In this document: positions 36,656 through 49,000 of the stretch, piece by piece
Layout: each line of letters opens with the position of its first letter
Position numbering within the stretch: the first letter of the stretch is position 1
Origin: Vanilla planifolia
Lineage: Eukaryota; Streptophyta; Magnoliopsida; Asparagales; Orchidaceae
Direction of reading: 5' to 3'
Length of the DNA stretch: 64,000 bases
NCBI GenBank assembly: GCA_023846275.1
Contig: JAIUJO010000071.1
Coordinates: 1,293,498-1,357,497 of the forward strand
Translations under genes and position numbers: made by a program
The notes under the pieces: generated by a model
The model's input: only the letters and a program-made list of their open reading frames with translations
Told to the model about the DNA's origin: nothing
Databases searched by the model: none

Positions 36656-38289
36656 TACGTTTTGGTGTTTTAGCTAAAAGGTAAAGCATAAGGTAAAAGA
36701 ATAAATAAAAGAAAACAATCTCCAAGAGTGAGTTTCATGTTTAAAGGTGAGAGATTAAATGACAATTCAAAACTTAACAAGATGAAACAAACTTTTTTTC
36801 CCAAGTGAATGGTATGATCAAGGGGAAATACTTAATTTAGAAGTTATAAGTAAGATTTTCACTTTGCAACAAGATAATATGAAAAGGAAAAAGCTCTCAA
36901 CCTCAATACAATGGGTTAGTGATGAAATTAGGAAGGAAAGGAAGAATTGTTTTTGCCATTTGTAACCTTCACAGAATGGAACAATAATGAAGGAAATAAA
37001 AATAGAAAGTAAGATTTATGCTTCTCAAAGCATGCTTACAATGGAATGGCAAAGAAGATCCATGTAATAAAAAGTTCACATACATGTCTAACTCAATCAA
37101 AATTTAATTCAAATGATGTGAACCAAAGCAAGTTGAAATGGTTATTTCAAGTAATGAAAAGGCACTTGCTTTTTTATTGCTTGAGCATTACTCAAAAACC
37201 ATTTAATATAAAGAAATGATTAGGACTAATTATGCTAATAACATTTATTGGGCCTATTCTCATGGGTTATTAACATATGAAATATAACTATCTAAATAAA
37301 CATCAAAAGAACTGGTCAACTAGCTCTATAATATCTAAATATGGATCTCCCTTTAAACATGTTTCGAGTTTTTGTGACCCACTGGAGGATTTGTTGAAGT
37401 AGGTTTGCGCTTAATATCAGTGCAAGACTAGGCTTTTGGATGATATATGGTCTGACTAAAAAAGTTCAAGGCCTAAGTTTTAAGTACACTCACATAGATT
37501 TGACCTATATTTTCTTGATAGAATTTCATATCTCGAATGATGATGCATACTCGATATAGTTAGGTTAAGAAACTTAACAATAAATGGATTTGCCATGAGG
37601 TTTTCATGTCTTAAGAGAATATTAATTTTTGAATGATCATCACTAACATTGACTTGTAAGGATGAAATATATTCAACTACAAACTAAATGTAATTAACTT
37701 AAATAGTTGATTTGTTAATGTCAAGTGAGAATAGTTATGTTGATTTTCTACCAAAAGAAATAAAAACCCAAGTAATTTGGAATTTGATAAAGGACATCAA
37801 ATAAATTTTGATTGATGAATTAGCTCAAGAGATGACTTCTTTTAAGATAAAAATTTTTTTAGTTAGCCCTCCAATAAGTCTATACTTTTAAAGTACAATG
37901 TTATTATTTCTTAAGATATCTAAATATTATAATTAAACAAAGAGAGTTGACTTCGTTTAAGTTAACAAAATCTTGAGAATGTAAAATCATGATGCTAAGT
38001 ATGAAATTTTATTGATAACTTTAGTGAAAGTCAAATAATACCTTTGATAGTTAGTACAAGAAGAAAAGTGTGTAACTTTTAGCATATATAGAGCCTTTTT
38101 AAGTTATCCTTACTCTTTGATTGTTGGAGCTCAACATCTTCCTCTTTATGAAGTTGATAGATATTTGGTCCTAGAATATCCTTGATCAAGTACAATTCTT
38201 TCTAGTTTGGAGCAAGCCTATGGAGGCTTTATTAGTGTTCAGAGCTCTTATATTGTCTAAGAGTTATATTGTCTAAGAACCAAATCTTT
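36656..38289. other. AT-rich DNA between SDA1 remnant and gypsy remnant
   Basis: No coding similarity seen. It may include the decayed 3' end of the minus-strand retrotransposon that follows, but no LTR was identified. Confidence 0.35.
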
Positions 38290-39115
38290 GACCTTGAAAG
38301 GACAATTCTTAATATGTAATATTTTTTCATGCTTTACTTTATATTTAGTTTCTTTACATGGTCTGTAAGATACTTTTCCTAGATTAGGTCCAACTTTTGA
38401 TGTGCTAGTTTCAAGTTCAAGCTTTTGAACTTGTTAAATGATTGACCTCAATAGTAATTATAGCTTTGAATCCTTAGAAAAACTTGACGTGTTGTAGAAT
38501 GTGTAGTTCAATACGCTCCCAATATGTCGAGGAGTTCACCTACCCACCCACCTTTTTTATCATCAAGACGAGGCTTTAAAATTTTTAAGATGTCTTTGTT
38601 CATTGCTTTGGCTTGTCCATCTATGAGAGGATGAGAAGTTGAGGCATACTTAAAAACACAACCATAAATTTTGCCTAAATCTAGAAATTCTTTAGATTGG
38701 AACATTATTGTGTCATTTGTAACAATTGCTATTGAAATATTAAACCTATTATAAATGTTTGTCTAAAGAAAACTTTAAATTTTATTAATAGTCTTGCCAA
38801 TAAGAGGCTTCACTTTGATCCATTTTTAAAGGTTGTTAACCACCATGAGAAAGAACCTCCTTCCATTTCTAGCAATTGGAAATAAAAAATGGAAATTCAT
38901 ACCATACTCTAACAAGAACCAAAAAATAATATTCTTTGTGAAAAATTAGTATGAAAGGGGAGCATGAACTTGATGCCCTTTGCACCTTTTGGTAAAGAAA
39001 GTAATATTCTTTTCATTATTGGTCAAAAAAATCCTTGATACATAATCTTCATGGTAAGTTTAGAGCTAGAGGCACGTCCATCACACTCTCTTGAATGGAT
39101 CAACTTGATCATATC
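38290..39115 (-). mobile_element. Ty3-gypsy integrase remnant (Tat-like)
   Basis: Minus-strand translation carries integrase in order. The zinc-binding region survives only as IHSRECDGRASSSKL and IMYQGFF*PIMK at about 39115-39010. The core reads GMNFHFLFPIARNGRRFFLM then KWIKVKPLIGKT (about 38910-38795), NRFNISIAIVTNDT, and then HPLIDGQAKAMNKDILKILK, RLDDKKGGWVGELLDILGAY (38640-38508). The C-terminal FKVKDLVLRQ lies near 38315-38280. The pattern HP..GQA.A.NK...LK.RLD..KG.W..EL...LW.Y is typical of Ty3-gypsy integrases. In-frame stops and frame changes show it is dead. It belongs with the RT/RNase H segment at 41.95-43.06 kb, which lies upstream on the same strand. Confidence 0.85.
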
Positions 39116-41320
39116 TTTAACTTCTAAAGGATGGTGTGATGGCCTTAGTTTCTTAACATTTTTTCCTCTTCTTTGTTCACTTGGGCTTAATTCTTATTAT
39201 TAATTATTTATTTCTACCAGAGATAATTATATATATATGTGACCAAAAATTATTTTGTTGATCAAATTATGAGTTTACAATTAAAAAGATGCATAACCAC
39301 TCAAATTTCTTTAAAAACTCTTTTTCTCACCACTTTTCATCCCTACTCTTTGGGACCAATGGTGTCCTCAATATATACATATGAAAATATTAAATTATCC
39401 TTTTTAGAAAATATTGAATAATAAGAGCCAAGTCTACCATGGACTTATTATGTCAAAAATAATAACTTCAAGCCAAAAATCCATGTTATCTAAACATATT
39501 ATAATTAATCTTTTAATTGATATAACTTTAATGATTCATGTTAATGTAATATTCAGAGAAGCTAAGAATGTGTAAGATATCATCAGAAGACATATCATAC
39601 AAATCAATAAAAAATATTCATATAATCATAACAATAGTACAATAAAAAATATCATGTTATGAGAATGTAAGCAAAGTAAGTGCTTGAGACTTGATAATAA
39701 CAATTAAGAATGAGAGAAAACCATCCAATTATGGGGACATCATGCTTCATATAAACTATAAGAATGTTATCAAGTATCACAATAAAAATGTCTTGTTATT
39801 AAATTGTCTCATATAATTTATTCTGGATTTTTGTGATCTTTTTTAATGGGCTTATTACTTCCTGACTATCCATTTAATTGTAAACTTGATTATAATGAAA
39901 ACTCTTATTTTATGATGTCTTTTAAGCTTACATGTGAAAATCAATATATACAACTAAGATACACCTAGAATGATAACTAGTATGAGGGGTTTTTCCTACT
40001 CAATTGTTACAAATAATATTAATACATGATTCTTAACTAAATGGTTTTGCATTATCTTGTTGTTACAAATTATTAATAGTGCCCAATAAAAAGATTTTGT
40101 CTGACTTGATTGCCATAAATATCAATGCACTAATTAAAGAGTTTTGCTTTACTTGATTGTCATAAATATCTCATTCATCTTATTAAAATAATACCAATCA
40201 ATTGGTATCATTTCTTAATTTTTATGTCTATTGCACTTGACTATAGTCAAAACTTTGATTTTATCTTTCAATTTTCAATACATGAAACTAAGAAGTATAA
40301 TAATATAACCATTCTTATTAAAGTGTTGCAAATATTTTTAATATAATTTCATTAATTTTTTCTAGCTTGTTCTCACAACTTTATCGATTACAAAATATCT
40401 AATATCTCATATTCATTGACATATGTCCAACATCATATATGCATCATCACATATCATTATTATGTGCTCATGACATCTTATGCATATTATTTTATGCTAT
40501 ATTCATATCTTTTGTTCATCATGTACTTAGTTCCATTACAACTCTTTATACTTATTTAGAGTTTATCATGATTGGCACTTAATTTACTCAAATAATATCA
40601 TCTAATGGCATCATGATTCTTCAACATAAGCTATGTTCCATAAAATTTGCGCATGAAACAAAATTATAGAACTAAGTATGACAAATATGATTAAATATGA
40701 GTAGAAAGTATTTTATTAAACATAATGGTAAACTTTATTAGTCACTTATCTCAAGAGTCACAATTTTTATTGATCAACTTGGTGTCAAATTAAGCATTGG
40801 TCAATTTTGGTTGGTTGGTCATTTGGGTTTACTTGAGTAGTTGGTTAATTTTATATGCTAATGTAGGCTTTGGGTCACAAGTGACACCTACATTCTAGAA
40901 TACTTAGTAGTTAGCTAATAATTTATTTTGGGATAATTTATTCATATCAATATTATAAGAACCAACTTAGTTGAATTCACCCAAATTATTAATAATATTG
41001 TCATGATGTTTTTCTTCCAAACACTTTCTTTCCTCCCTTATCATTATCTTCCTCATCTTCATTTATCATGAAAAAAATAAGTTTTGGATTTTCTTAAATT
41101 TTTTAATGATGTGATCTTCTCATTAGCATTAGCTTTGTGGAAGCTATCTTAGCTCCTAAGTGTCCTCTCATGGGCACTCTCCCTTTCTCAAATTTCTTTC
41201 TATCTATCTCTCTCTTGTCTTTTTTATTGAAAATAATCACAACTTTGTTCTCTCTCCTCAAGATCATCCTCTATCTATTTATAAGAGAGTTTATGCGAGA
41301 AATTGGTTAGCCAAGCTTGT
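39116..41320. other. AT-rich spacer inside the gypsy remnant, probable nested insertion
   Basis: The distance from the second RNase H-like piece to the integrase zinc region is about 2.8 kb, longer than expected for an undisturbed pol gene. The stretch has no pol similarity. It contains many CATATCAT and CATGACATC-like strings around 40380-40520 and a C/T-rich tract at 41020-41280. I infer that another element or repeat is inserted here, but no ends were found. Confidence 0.35.
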
Positions 41321-41361
41321 CATTATTATTATTATTATTATTATTATAATTATTATTATTA
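41321..41361. repeat. (ATT)n microsatellite
   Basis: Repeated ATT trinucleotides over about 41 bases with one interruption (ATAATT). It accounts for the poly-isoleucine in the overlapping 41160-41384 open frame, which is not a gene. Confidence 0.93.
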
Positions 41362-41949
41362 CTTTTATTTCTCCTTGGTGGTAGCACTACAAAAAGATAT
41401 AAGGCATCTTAGTGATGTGTAATTAGCTCATCATTTTAGATCAGACCATGTGTAATGGGTGGGCTCTTATAAAGTCAACCAAGAGGGAGTGTGACATGTT
41501 AAATTTATGATCAAGGATGTTTGGAAAAGTTTTAAAAGATTGATTTTTTTCTCCACTTAGTGAAATGCTAAATATTTTATGCTCTCAAATGATTTCATCT
41601 AAGAATTACGGTTTCAAAATAATATAATTATTTTTATAATATGTCAAACTTATCTAAGGTTGTCTTAGTTACTAAGATTTTTTGAAACATAACTATTAGC
41701 TTGATATAAAACTTTAAATGTAATAGATAGACACATTTATGTATGTCTTGAGATAGGATTTTTGATAATATTGTTAATCAACCAAAGTATATTGTTGAAT
41801 GTATCACTTGACCATTTTTACATCTAACTTTATAAGGGTTAAAATCCCAAACTTTAGATAAGTGTCATAGGGATTTATCAGTAAGAAGGCCTTTTAGGTC
41901 GAAGAACTAGGCGATTGGTAACTCAATACTCAACTTCTTTAGATGAGAA

Positions 41950-43060
41950 AAGTCTTCACTAGAATCTCTATTATTGGCTAGTAGATCCACTTTTTGATTT
42001 TGTTCTTAATGAATAAAATTAGATCTATAGTATCATACTTTTGGAGAAGAGGCCAAGCTAGTATTCTTAGGATTTTAGTGTAAATCTTTACTTTTTAATA
42101 TGACACTACTTATTAGTTAGTTGGAAACTACTAAATATTTTTAAGTGCTTCATTTGTAGCCCTCAAGAAAACTAGTGACTTGCAATCAAGGCTTCATGCT
42201 TAGCCTGTTTGTTGGTGATAATGAAAACAATTATGATAACACCATTAAGCTTTACTTACTAAGGGCTAAAAAGGTTTGAACTAATGCTACAAGATTCACA
42301 CATGAAAGCTCCATCAAAAAAGGTTGTTAAATTTTACAAGGGTCGTAGGTTTTTAATCAAAAGAGTTTCTCTCCATTAGAAAAACCTTTACGAACTTGAG
42401 ATTTCATAAATGAATTGGAAATGAAGTTAAGTTCAAACTCATTATGCTTAATTACCCACTTTTGCAACCTATTTATGTCATCTATTGGTTGAAGGATGTG
42501 CCTCATAGGTTTATTGGTTGTCACATCTATGATGTGAATATTAGTATAATTGATAGGTTGACATAAGTAAAGCTAGGGTTAGAAGCTATATAAGAGATTA
42601 TCTTAGCTCTACATCTTTCTAAGTGAGAGTAACATAATAGATTAGTTGTTGAAATCCATTATTCTCTTGAATTAAAGCAGAGTTAATTATAAAACTTGAA
42701 GCAATTATATATACATAAAGACTCCCTAAAGACTAGATTGCTCAAGATTGGATGCTGAGATAAGTATCAATTAAGCTCTAGAAAAGCCTTTAGACAATCT
42801 TCGACTTACTATTGTCTAAAGATATGGTGGAGTAGCTTGATGAATTGTTGAAGTTTCTCTCCATGCTTGAAAATAAAAAGGGTGAACCTGATAATTTTTT
42901 TAGCTAGATATTGAGCATCTCGATGAGCTTTTTAGGAAGCCATGTTTATCAAATCCTTTAACATGTCTAGATTTACTTAGATTCCTTTTTTTGAGACCAT
43001 GAAGTTAAGAAACTTTCTCAATAATGTGCTAAAATTACTTTCAAAATATTTAGTCCCATG
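41950..43060 (-). mobile_element. Ty3-gypsy reverse transcriptase end and RNase H remnant (Tat/Ogre-like)
   Basis: The minus strand reads RKFLNFMVSKKGI*VNLD at 43020-42965, matching the GKFLGFMVSQRGIEVNPD end of reverse transcriptase. Next come a piece matching RLAGRIAALNRFISR...C.PFF, then CLKAFLELN*YLSQHPIL, SALIQENNGFQQLIYYVTLT and a tail matching the AH.I.V.T..PL region of RNase H (about 42800-42480). RLQKWVIKHNEFELNF follows near 42470-42420. A second RNase H-like piece then appears: FFDGAF near 42325 and NKQAKHEALIAS with HLKIFS near 42220-42130. A second RNase H domain is a known mark of the Tat/Ogre lineage. Stops and frameshifts are frequent. The upstream RT half with the YVDD box was not found beyond 43060. 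Confidence 0.82.
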
Positions 43061-46000
43061 GTACAATTTTTACATGTCTTTAAAGATCTAATTTTTATTA
43101 AAAATTGTTTACGTAATGTTCTAAATTTTTACATCTCTAACTTTCGAAGATAAAATCAATCATCATTTAACAAATAGCTATAGCAATATTTAAATCAAAT
43201 GGCATTCCTCAAAATGTCACAAAGTAGTTATGGCTCATGTCATTTCTTTCTCTATCTTTTGATTTTGAAAACACATTTTTTTAAATAAAAAACCATTAGC
43301 ATGATCATTTTTAAAAATCACAGTAAATCTAATATACATTTGAATATTTTGAAAATTATAACAAACTCAATATAAAATATTTAACATTCTTTCAAAAGGT
43401 AAGTTCTTAAATCAAAATCACTACAAAAATACAAAAACTAACAACTTAATAGAAACGTAAGAAACTACTAAATAAGATAGAGCATGATCTATCATTCACT
43501 TTGATTGTAACATCCATAATGTGAGGGCAATTATTTGAATAATATTTTGATATTTTAAATTATCATGCGCTTAAATTAATAAAAAAATTATTATCATAGG
43601 TTTGATTTATGATCTTAAGAAGAGAAAATTCATAATATCCAAAATATAAAGAAAATTGAATTATTGTTTTTTTGAATTATTTAGAATTTTAAAGAATTTT
43701 TTAAAACTTTAAAGTTTCATTTCATATTATTCAAAAGTTGTATACCACTAAAGGAGCAACCCCTAAAAAGGAAGAGACAAACTAAGAAATAAAACGAATA
43801 AATTATTTTAATATAATGATAATATGTTGACAAAAAAATCTTTTGATTATTAAAATAGAAGATCAAAGATTTATAAGGATTAACTTATGAGCATGAAAAA
43901 GTTTTTAAAATAATTAAAAATATTACATAAACTCACAAATTGATGAAATTTTACTAAGGCATAGAATTTACAAGTATAAGCATAGTAAAAAGTTTTTGTC
44001 TAAAATGGTAGGCGTGATAGTCATTGAACCAAAAGTTAATGAGAATTTAAAAATATTTTAGGTTTGATTAAATTATTAAAAATATTAAGAATCATACAAA
44101 ATCAACAACTAAACTTTTGAAGTTCAAATTATTAAAAAAAAGCTAGAAATCTTAGAATTTCCTAATTTTGATAAAATCTCATTTTTTTTTCCTAACCTTT
44201 TTGTACTGACAAAATTGACATGATAGTAACCTAATTTTTTTGCAGAACTATTAAATTTCGAAGGAAAGAGGTCACTAAACTGAAGAGGTCTAATTGTTGA
44301 AGGGAAATGAAGCATCGATATTTGGTATAAGAGAGGATGACCGTTGATGATGAGGTTGTTTTGAATAAAATTAAAACATTTTGATCGTGGCTGACAACTT
44401 AAAGAGAAGAGGAGGGAGAGAAGTATTGTTGTTAAATTATTGGATAGAGTTTAACTAATCAAGTAAGGGAATTGAGAAATAATCTTGGAAATTAGGAAAG
44501 ATATATAGTAGTATGTGTAAAATACTTAAAATGAAGGAAATATGGATCATATAAAGGCACATACTTTGATATCTATTTTAATGGGAGACCTTTAAAAGAG
44601 GAATTGAGATAGCAAGCTTATACATCTATATATACTTAGTATTATATAATGCTTGGCAACTATAATAAGTAATGAATTGAAATCTATCAAATTAACAGAT
44701 GATTGAAATTTATGCTTGTATTTCTTGTGTTTGCTTATAGTTTACTAAGCACCATATGATCATGATTTTATTATAGATGTGTAAAACATGTTACAATAAT
44801 ATGTATAATGATAATGGCCATTAAAAAAAGATGAAAAAAGGCAATGATTATTCTTAATATATTTAGAAAAGAGAAAAAGGAAAAGAAATTAAGAACAAAG
44901 TTTCTAAAAGGTAAGCTATGATTCTATAATTTTAACGATGTTAGTTTTCAAAAGTGAAGTTTATCATTTAAAGAGCTTAAATTATGACACAAAACTAATA
45001 TATTGTCGATTCAATTTGGTTGTGTCTAGAAGATCAATTATTTTGACTATTCACTTACTAAGGGGTTTGATGAAGAAATCTAGAAGGGAAATGATAGAAT
45101 TCCAATAATAGTGTTTTGGAAAGCCTTGTGATAGGGAAAAGCTTAGCATTAGATATATTGAAGTTGTGAAAGCATGCATATAAAAGTAATGATGCATATG
45201 TGCATTCAAGTATTGTTGATTAAAGGTTTCTCAATTGTGATTTTTGCATTGGTTCTATATTCAAAATCGTGCATTCTTATTTTTACTTTTAATGATGATT
45301 TTGTTGATAGAACTAAGAAAGTGGTTATTTTATTATGTTTAACTGAACATAGAATTCATTTTTAATAAAACCCAAAAGAGTACAATTGCTAAGGATTACT
45401 ATTATATGATACAAAAATATAAAAAAAATGAGAGATTTTATTATTTCTAATATAAATTTAAAAAGATAAAAAAATTTATAGGATGGTTATAATCTAATTC
45501 AAACATGTTGAGGGAATTAAGGAATGCTTTTCTTATATTGTGTGATTAAAATATCACTCATGTTTACATATAAGTTTTTTAAAACCAAGTGGAGCAAACA
45601 ATATTATATGATTTTAAATATTGCTTGTGAATTCAAGCATACAAATAGAACATGTGGTAGATATACTTGAAATGATATGATTATAAATAATGAAAGCGAT
45701 AAAAATTTTATTGCCATGAGTGTTTGGTTGTATGATTTGAACATGTTAATTTTGGATCAATTAATTTGTTAAGAGAGAAGAGTTATCATAATTCTCTCAT
45801 TCAATGGTGGAAGTGGAAGACCAAAAAGAGGTGAGAACAAATTAATATGAGGGACTTGACATTTTTGAATCTTAATATCTATTCAATATGGTGCAATGGT
45901 GTCATACAATTCATGTAATGGTCTTTGATAAACGGGATTGTAATGCAATGCACACTCAAAGGTTTAGGGTGGTGTCTAGTTGCAATCTTTGGGATTTCAT

Positions 46001-46079
46001 GTCTTAGACCAAATTAAGGTCATAGAGAATAAAATCATTGGATATGGAATAATGTACAAAACATAGTTTTCATAAAGCA
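43061..46079. other. AT-rich DNA between gypsy remnant and satellite array
   Basis: No gene recognised. The element's 5' side should lie here (minus strand) but no gag, protease or LTR could be read. A weak primer-binding-site look-alike (TTGGTATAAGAGAGG at 44317) was considered and not accepted. The small frame at 45174-45365 has no motif. Confidence 0.4.
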
Positions 46080-49000
46080 TGCCAAAGTAGAAAAAGTGAA
46101 ACTATTTAAAAATATTGAAATGAAGTTTTAATTTGATAGAGCTCATCAAGATGAGACTAATAATATTTTTTAAATTTGATCAAGATTCATTTGTCATTAC
46201 TAAGAATTTTTGTGAGAAGTAAGCATAAACAATATCAAATTATTACTGTAATATTAATTATAGATGTATATTAAATTTGGAATGATATACATTAAAATAA
46301 TATAGTATCAATAGAACAAAAAATGTAATGATCAAAAGATTAGAATAATTGTTTCAAGTAATATAACCAAATCAAACCAAAAAATTTATTAAAAAGAGAA
46401 ATTGTACAAGAAAGTTTCAATAGAAGATATTAACAGAATTGAGTGTAAATCATAGATCATCAAGTCCTTTATGCATGAAATGATCATAAAGCTTACCTTA
46501 GTTATAGGGAAAAAGATATTTAAAAAATATTAAAATTAATATTTAGTGGGATAGAGTTTGTTAAGAAAGGTCCAATAATGTTTGAATCCACATAATTAGA
46601 CATCCTTTGGAATTTATATGAATTATGAAAGTAAATATGTACACATAATAATAATATATAATTTAAATATTTACTAAAGAATTGATAGGTTCTAAAAAAT
46701 TTGGTAAGACTCGATTGCACATTATTTGCAATTACTAAAAATAACAAAAATAAGTAATACTAAATTATTTTAAATATTATTTTAATAATTTTAAACCAAA
46801 ATATAGACAAATTAAAAAATATAATATAACTAAATTAAAATAATGTATATGTCACATGAGAATAAAATTAGAGTTTCATATTAATATAAGCAAATAAATG
46901 CAAAATATCTCAAGAAATATGTTAAATTACACTACTAAGTTGGATTGCAGGTTGCTAAGGAGATTGAGTGTGATTTATTTGATCATCAAATAAGGTAAAA
47001 ATAAAAATGTTTTGAAAAATAAGCTCAAACATAAAAAAGTTTCATATAAAAATATAAAAATAAATATTTAATTGGTTAGATCTCTTTTAGATGACTCTGA
47101 AGACTTTTTTCATCTTTATTGGACATTGTTTATAATTACTATGAATTATAGAAAAAAATTAGCAAACATAATGAGTAATTATTTTTGTAATATTATGTCA
47201 ATATATAATAAGGATGAAATGAACTAAATTACGGCTAAATATTATCACTAAATTAAAGTGATGTAAAATTTATAATATTGGATATTTAAAGTTATATGGT
47301 AGTATAATAGAACCAAAGAATGAAGAAATGAAATAAATTGTGTAAGAAATTTATATTCCAATAAACTAGACCGATTGATAGTAAAATCCTCTATCAACAA
47401 ATATGGTACAAATACATGTTTGACATAAAGTTACACAAAAAAAGGAAACTAAATATTGAAAAATATAAAAATGAATATTTAATCAAATAGAACTTGTCTT
47501 GAGTTTTGTCCAATGACTTTTGCTTCGACTTGATTGGGCCAAATTTTTACTAAATTCATATCACCAAAGTGAATAAGAGTAATTAAAAATAAATTTTTAT
47601 TTTAGTATTACAAAAATATATATTAAAGTTTACTTAGGATAAATTAAAGAAATATTTTTTTACCGAACAAAAGTAATGTAGAGGTCACATGAGAGGAGAT
47701 TTTGATTTTTATGTAATAATATAACAAACATCAATATGAAACATCTTACAAAATCCGTGTGATATTCTTGATCATCAAATTAATACGAATAAAAATGACT
47801 CAAAGATCATGAGAGAAAAAAGAAAAGCATAAATAAAAGTAAGTTACTATTTTAAATTTAAAAATGTTTATATTAAAATAGAATTTATTTAAATAAGGAA
47901 ATGTAATATAATCAAATATAAGTAATGAAAATGTCACGCACACATCAAGATGTTTAAAGTTATATTGTAATATAACAAAAATAAAGAAAAAACATGAGAC
48001 AAATTATGTAAGAAAGTTACCTTCCAAGATGCCAAGTAGATTGAATGTAACATCCTCAACTATCAAACTAGTTATAAATCAAAATATCTTAAAATGCATT
48101 TCAAACAATCGAAAATAAAATAATATAATTACATAAGTAAATATTTAATTCATTAGAGCTCGTCGAGATCAGTTAGTTGATGTTTTTTTCATCTCAATTT
48201 GATGTCAAAATTATTGTAAATTTCTAATTATAATAAAAATAAATAATTATGAATTATTATTTTAATAATAAATAAATATTAAAGTTGACACGAGAGTTGA
48301 TTAAAGTTTCAAAGTATTATAGCAAAATCAAAGCAAAACATTTGGCGAAATTGGAAAAATTTTATAAGAAAGTTGTATTCCAAGATATAAGAGACAAACT
48401 ACATTCTTATTTACCAAAAAAAGTATGATTCAAACTATCTCATGAAACTATGGCACCTTAGAAACTAAAATTTTTAAGAATATAATGATAAATATTTTAT
48501 TGGATAGTTCTCTTCAACTTCAGTCTATTGACATTTATTTCATCTAGATCAGACCTCATTATTAATTAATACAAATTATAAAAAATAAATAGCTATAAAA
48601 ATAATTACTTTTTTTTTGAAGATTAAGTAAATATATATTGTTACAGAAATGAGATAAATTGGTACAATAAATTATAAATAGTTCGAAGTGATAAGAAAGT
48701 CAATTAGTAGGACATTTATAAAAGATCATAACATACCCAAATTGAATAAAAAAAACTTGAAGAAATGAGTTCAATTGAGAAACGTTGCGCTCGATAATGC
48801 TAAGGAGATTGATTGTAACTTCTTCAATCACTAAATCAGATATAAATGAAAACTATGAGTAAGACATGGAAAAGCCATAGAAAATGAAATATTTAAAAAT
48901 ATATACATGAGTAGTTAATTGGATAGAGCTTATCAAGATGAGTTAAATGATTTTCGTTTCATATCCATTGAAACTTCTCTAGAATTACTATGAACTAATA

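Noticed and set aside
41160-41384. Open frame with a long poly-isoleucine stretch
   Set aside because: The isoleucines come from an (ATT)n microsatellite, and the rest has no recognisable motif.
44314-44331. TTGGTATAAGAGAGG, similar to a retrotransposon primer-binding site
   Set aside because: It differs from the initiator-Met tRNA complement at key positions. No LTR end lies just before it, and the gypsy remnant nearby runs on the other strand.
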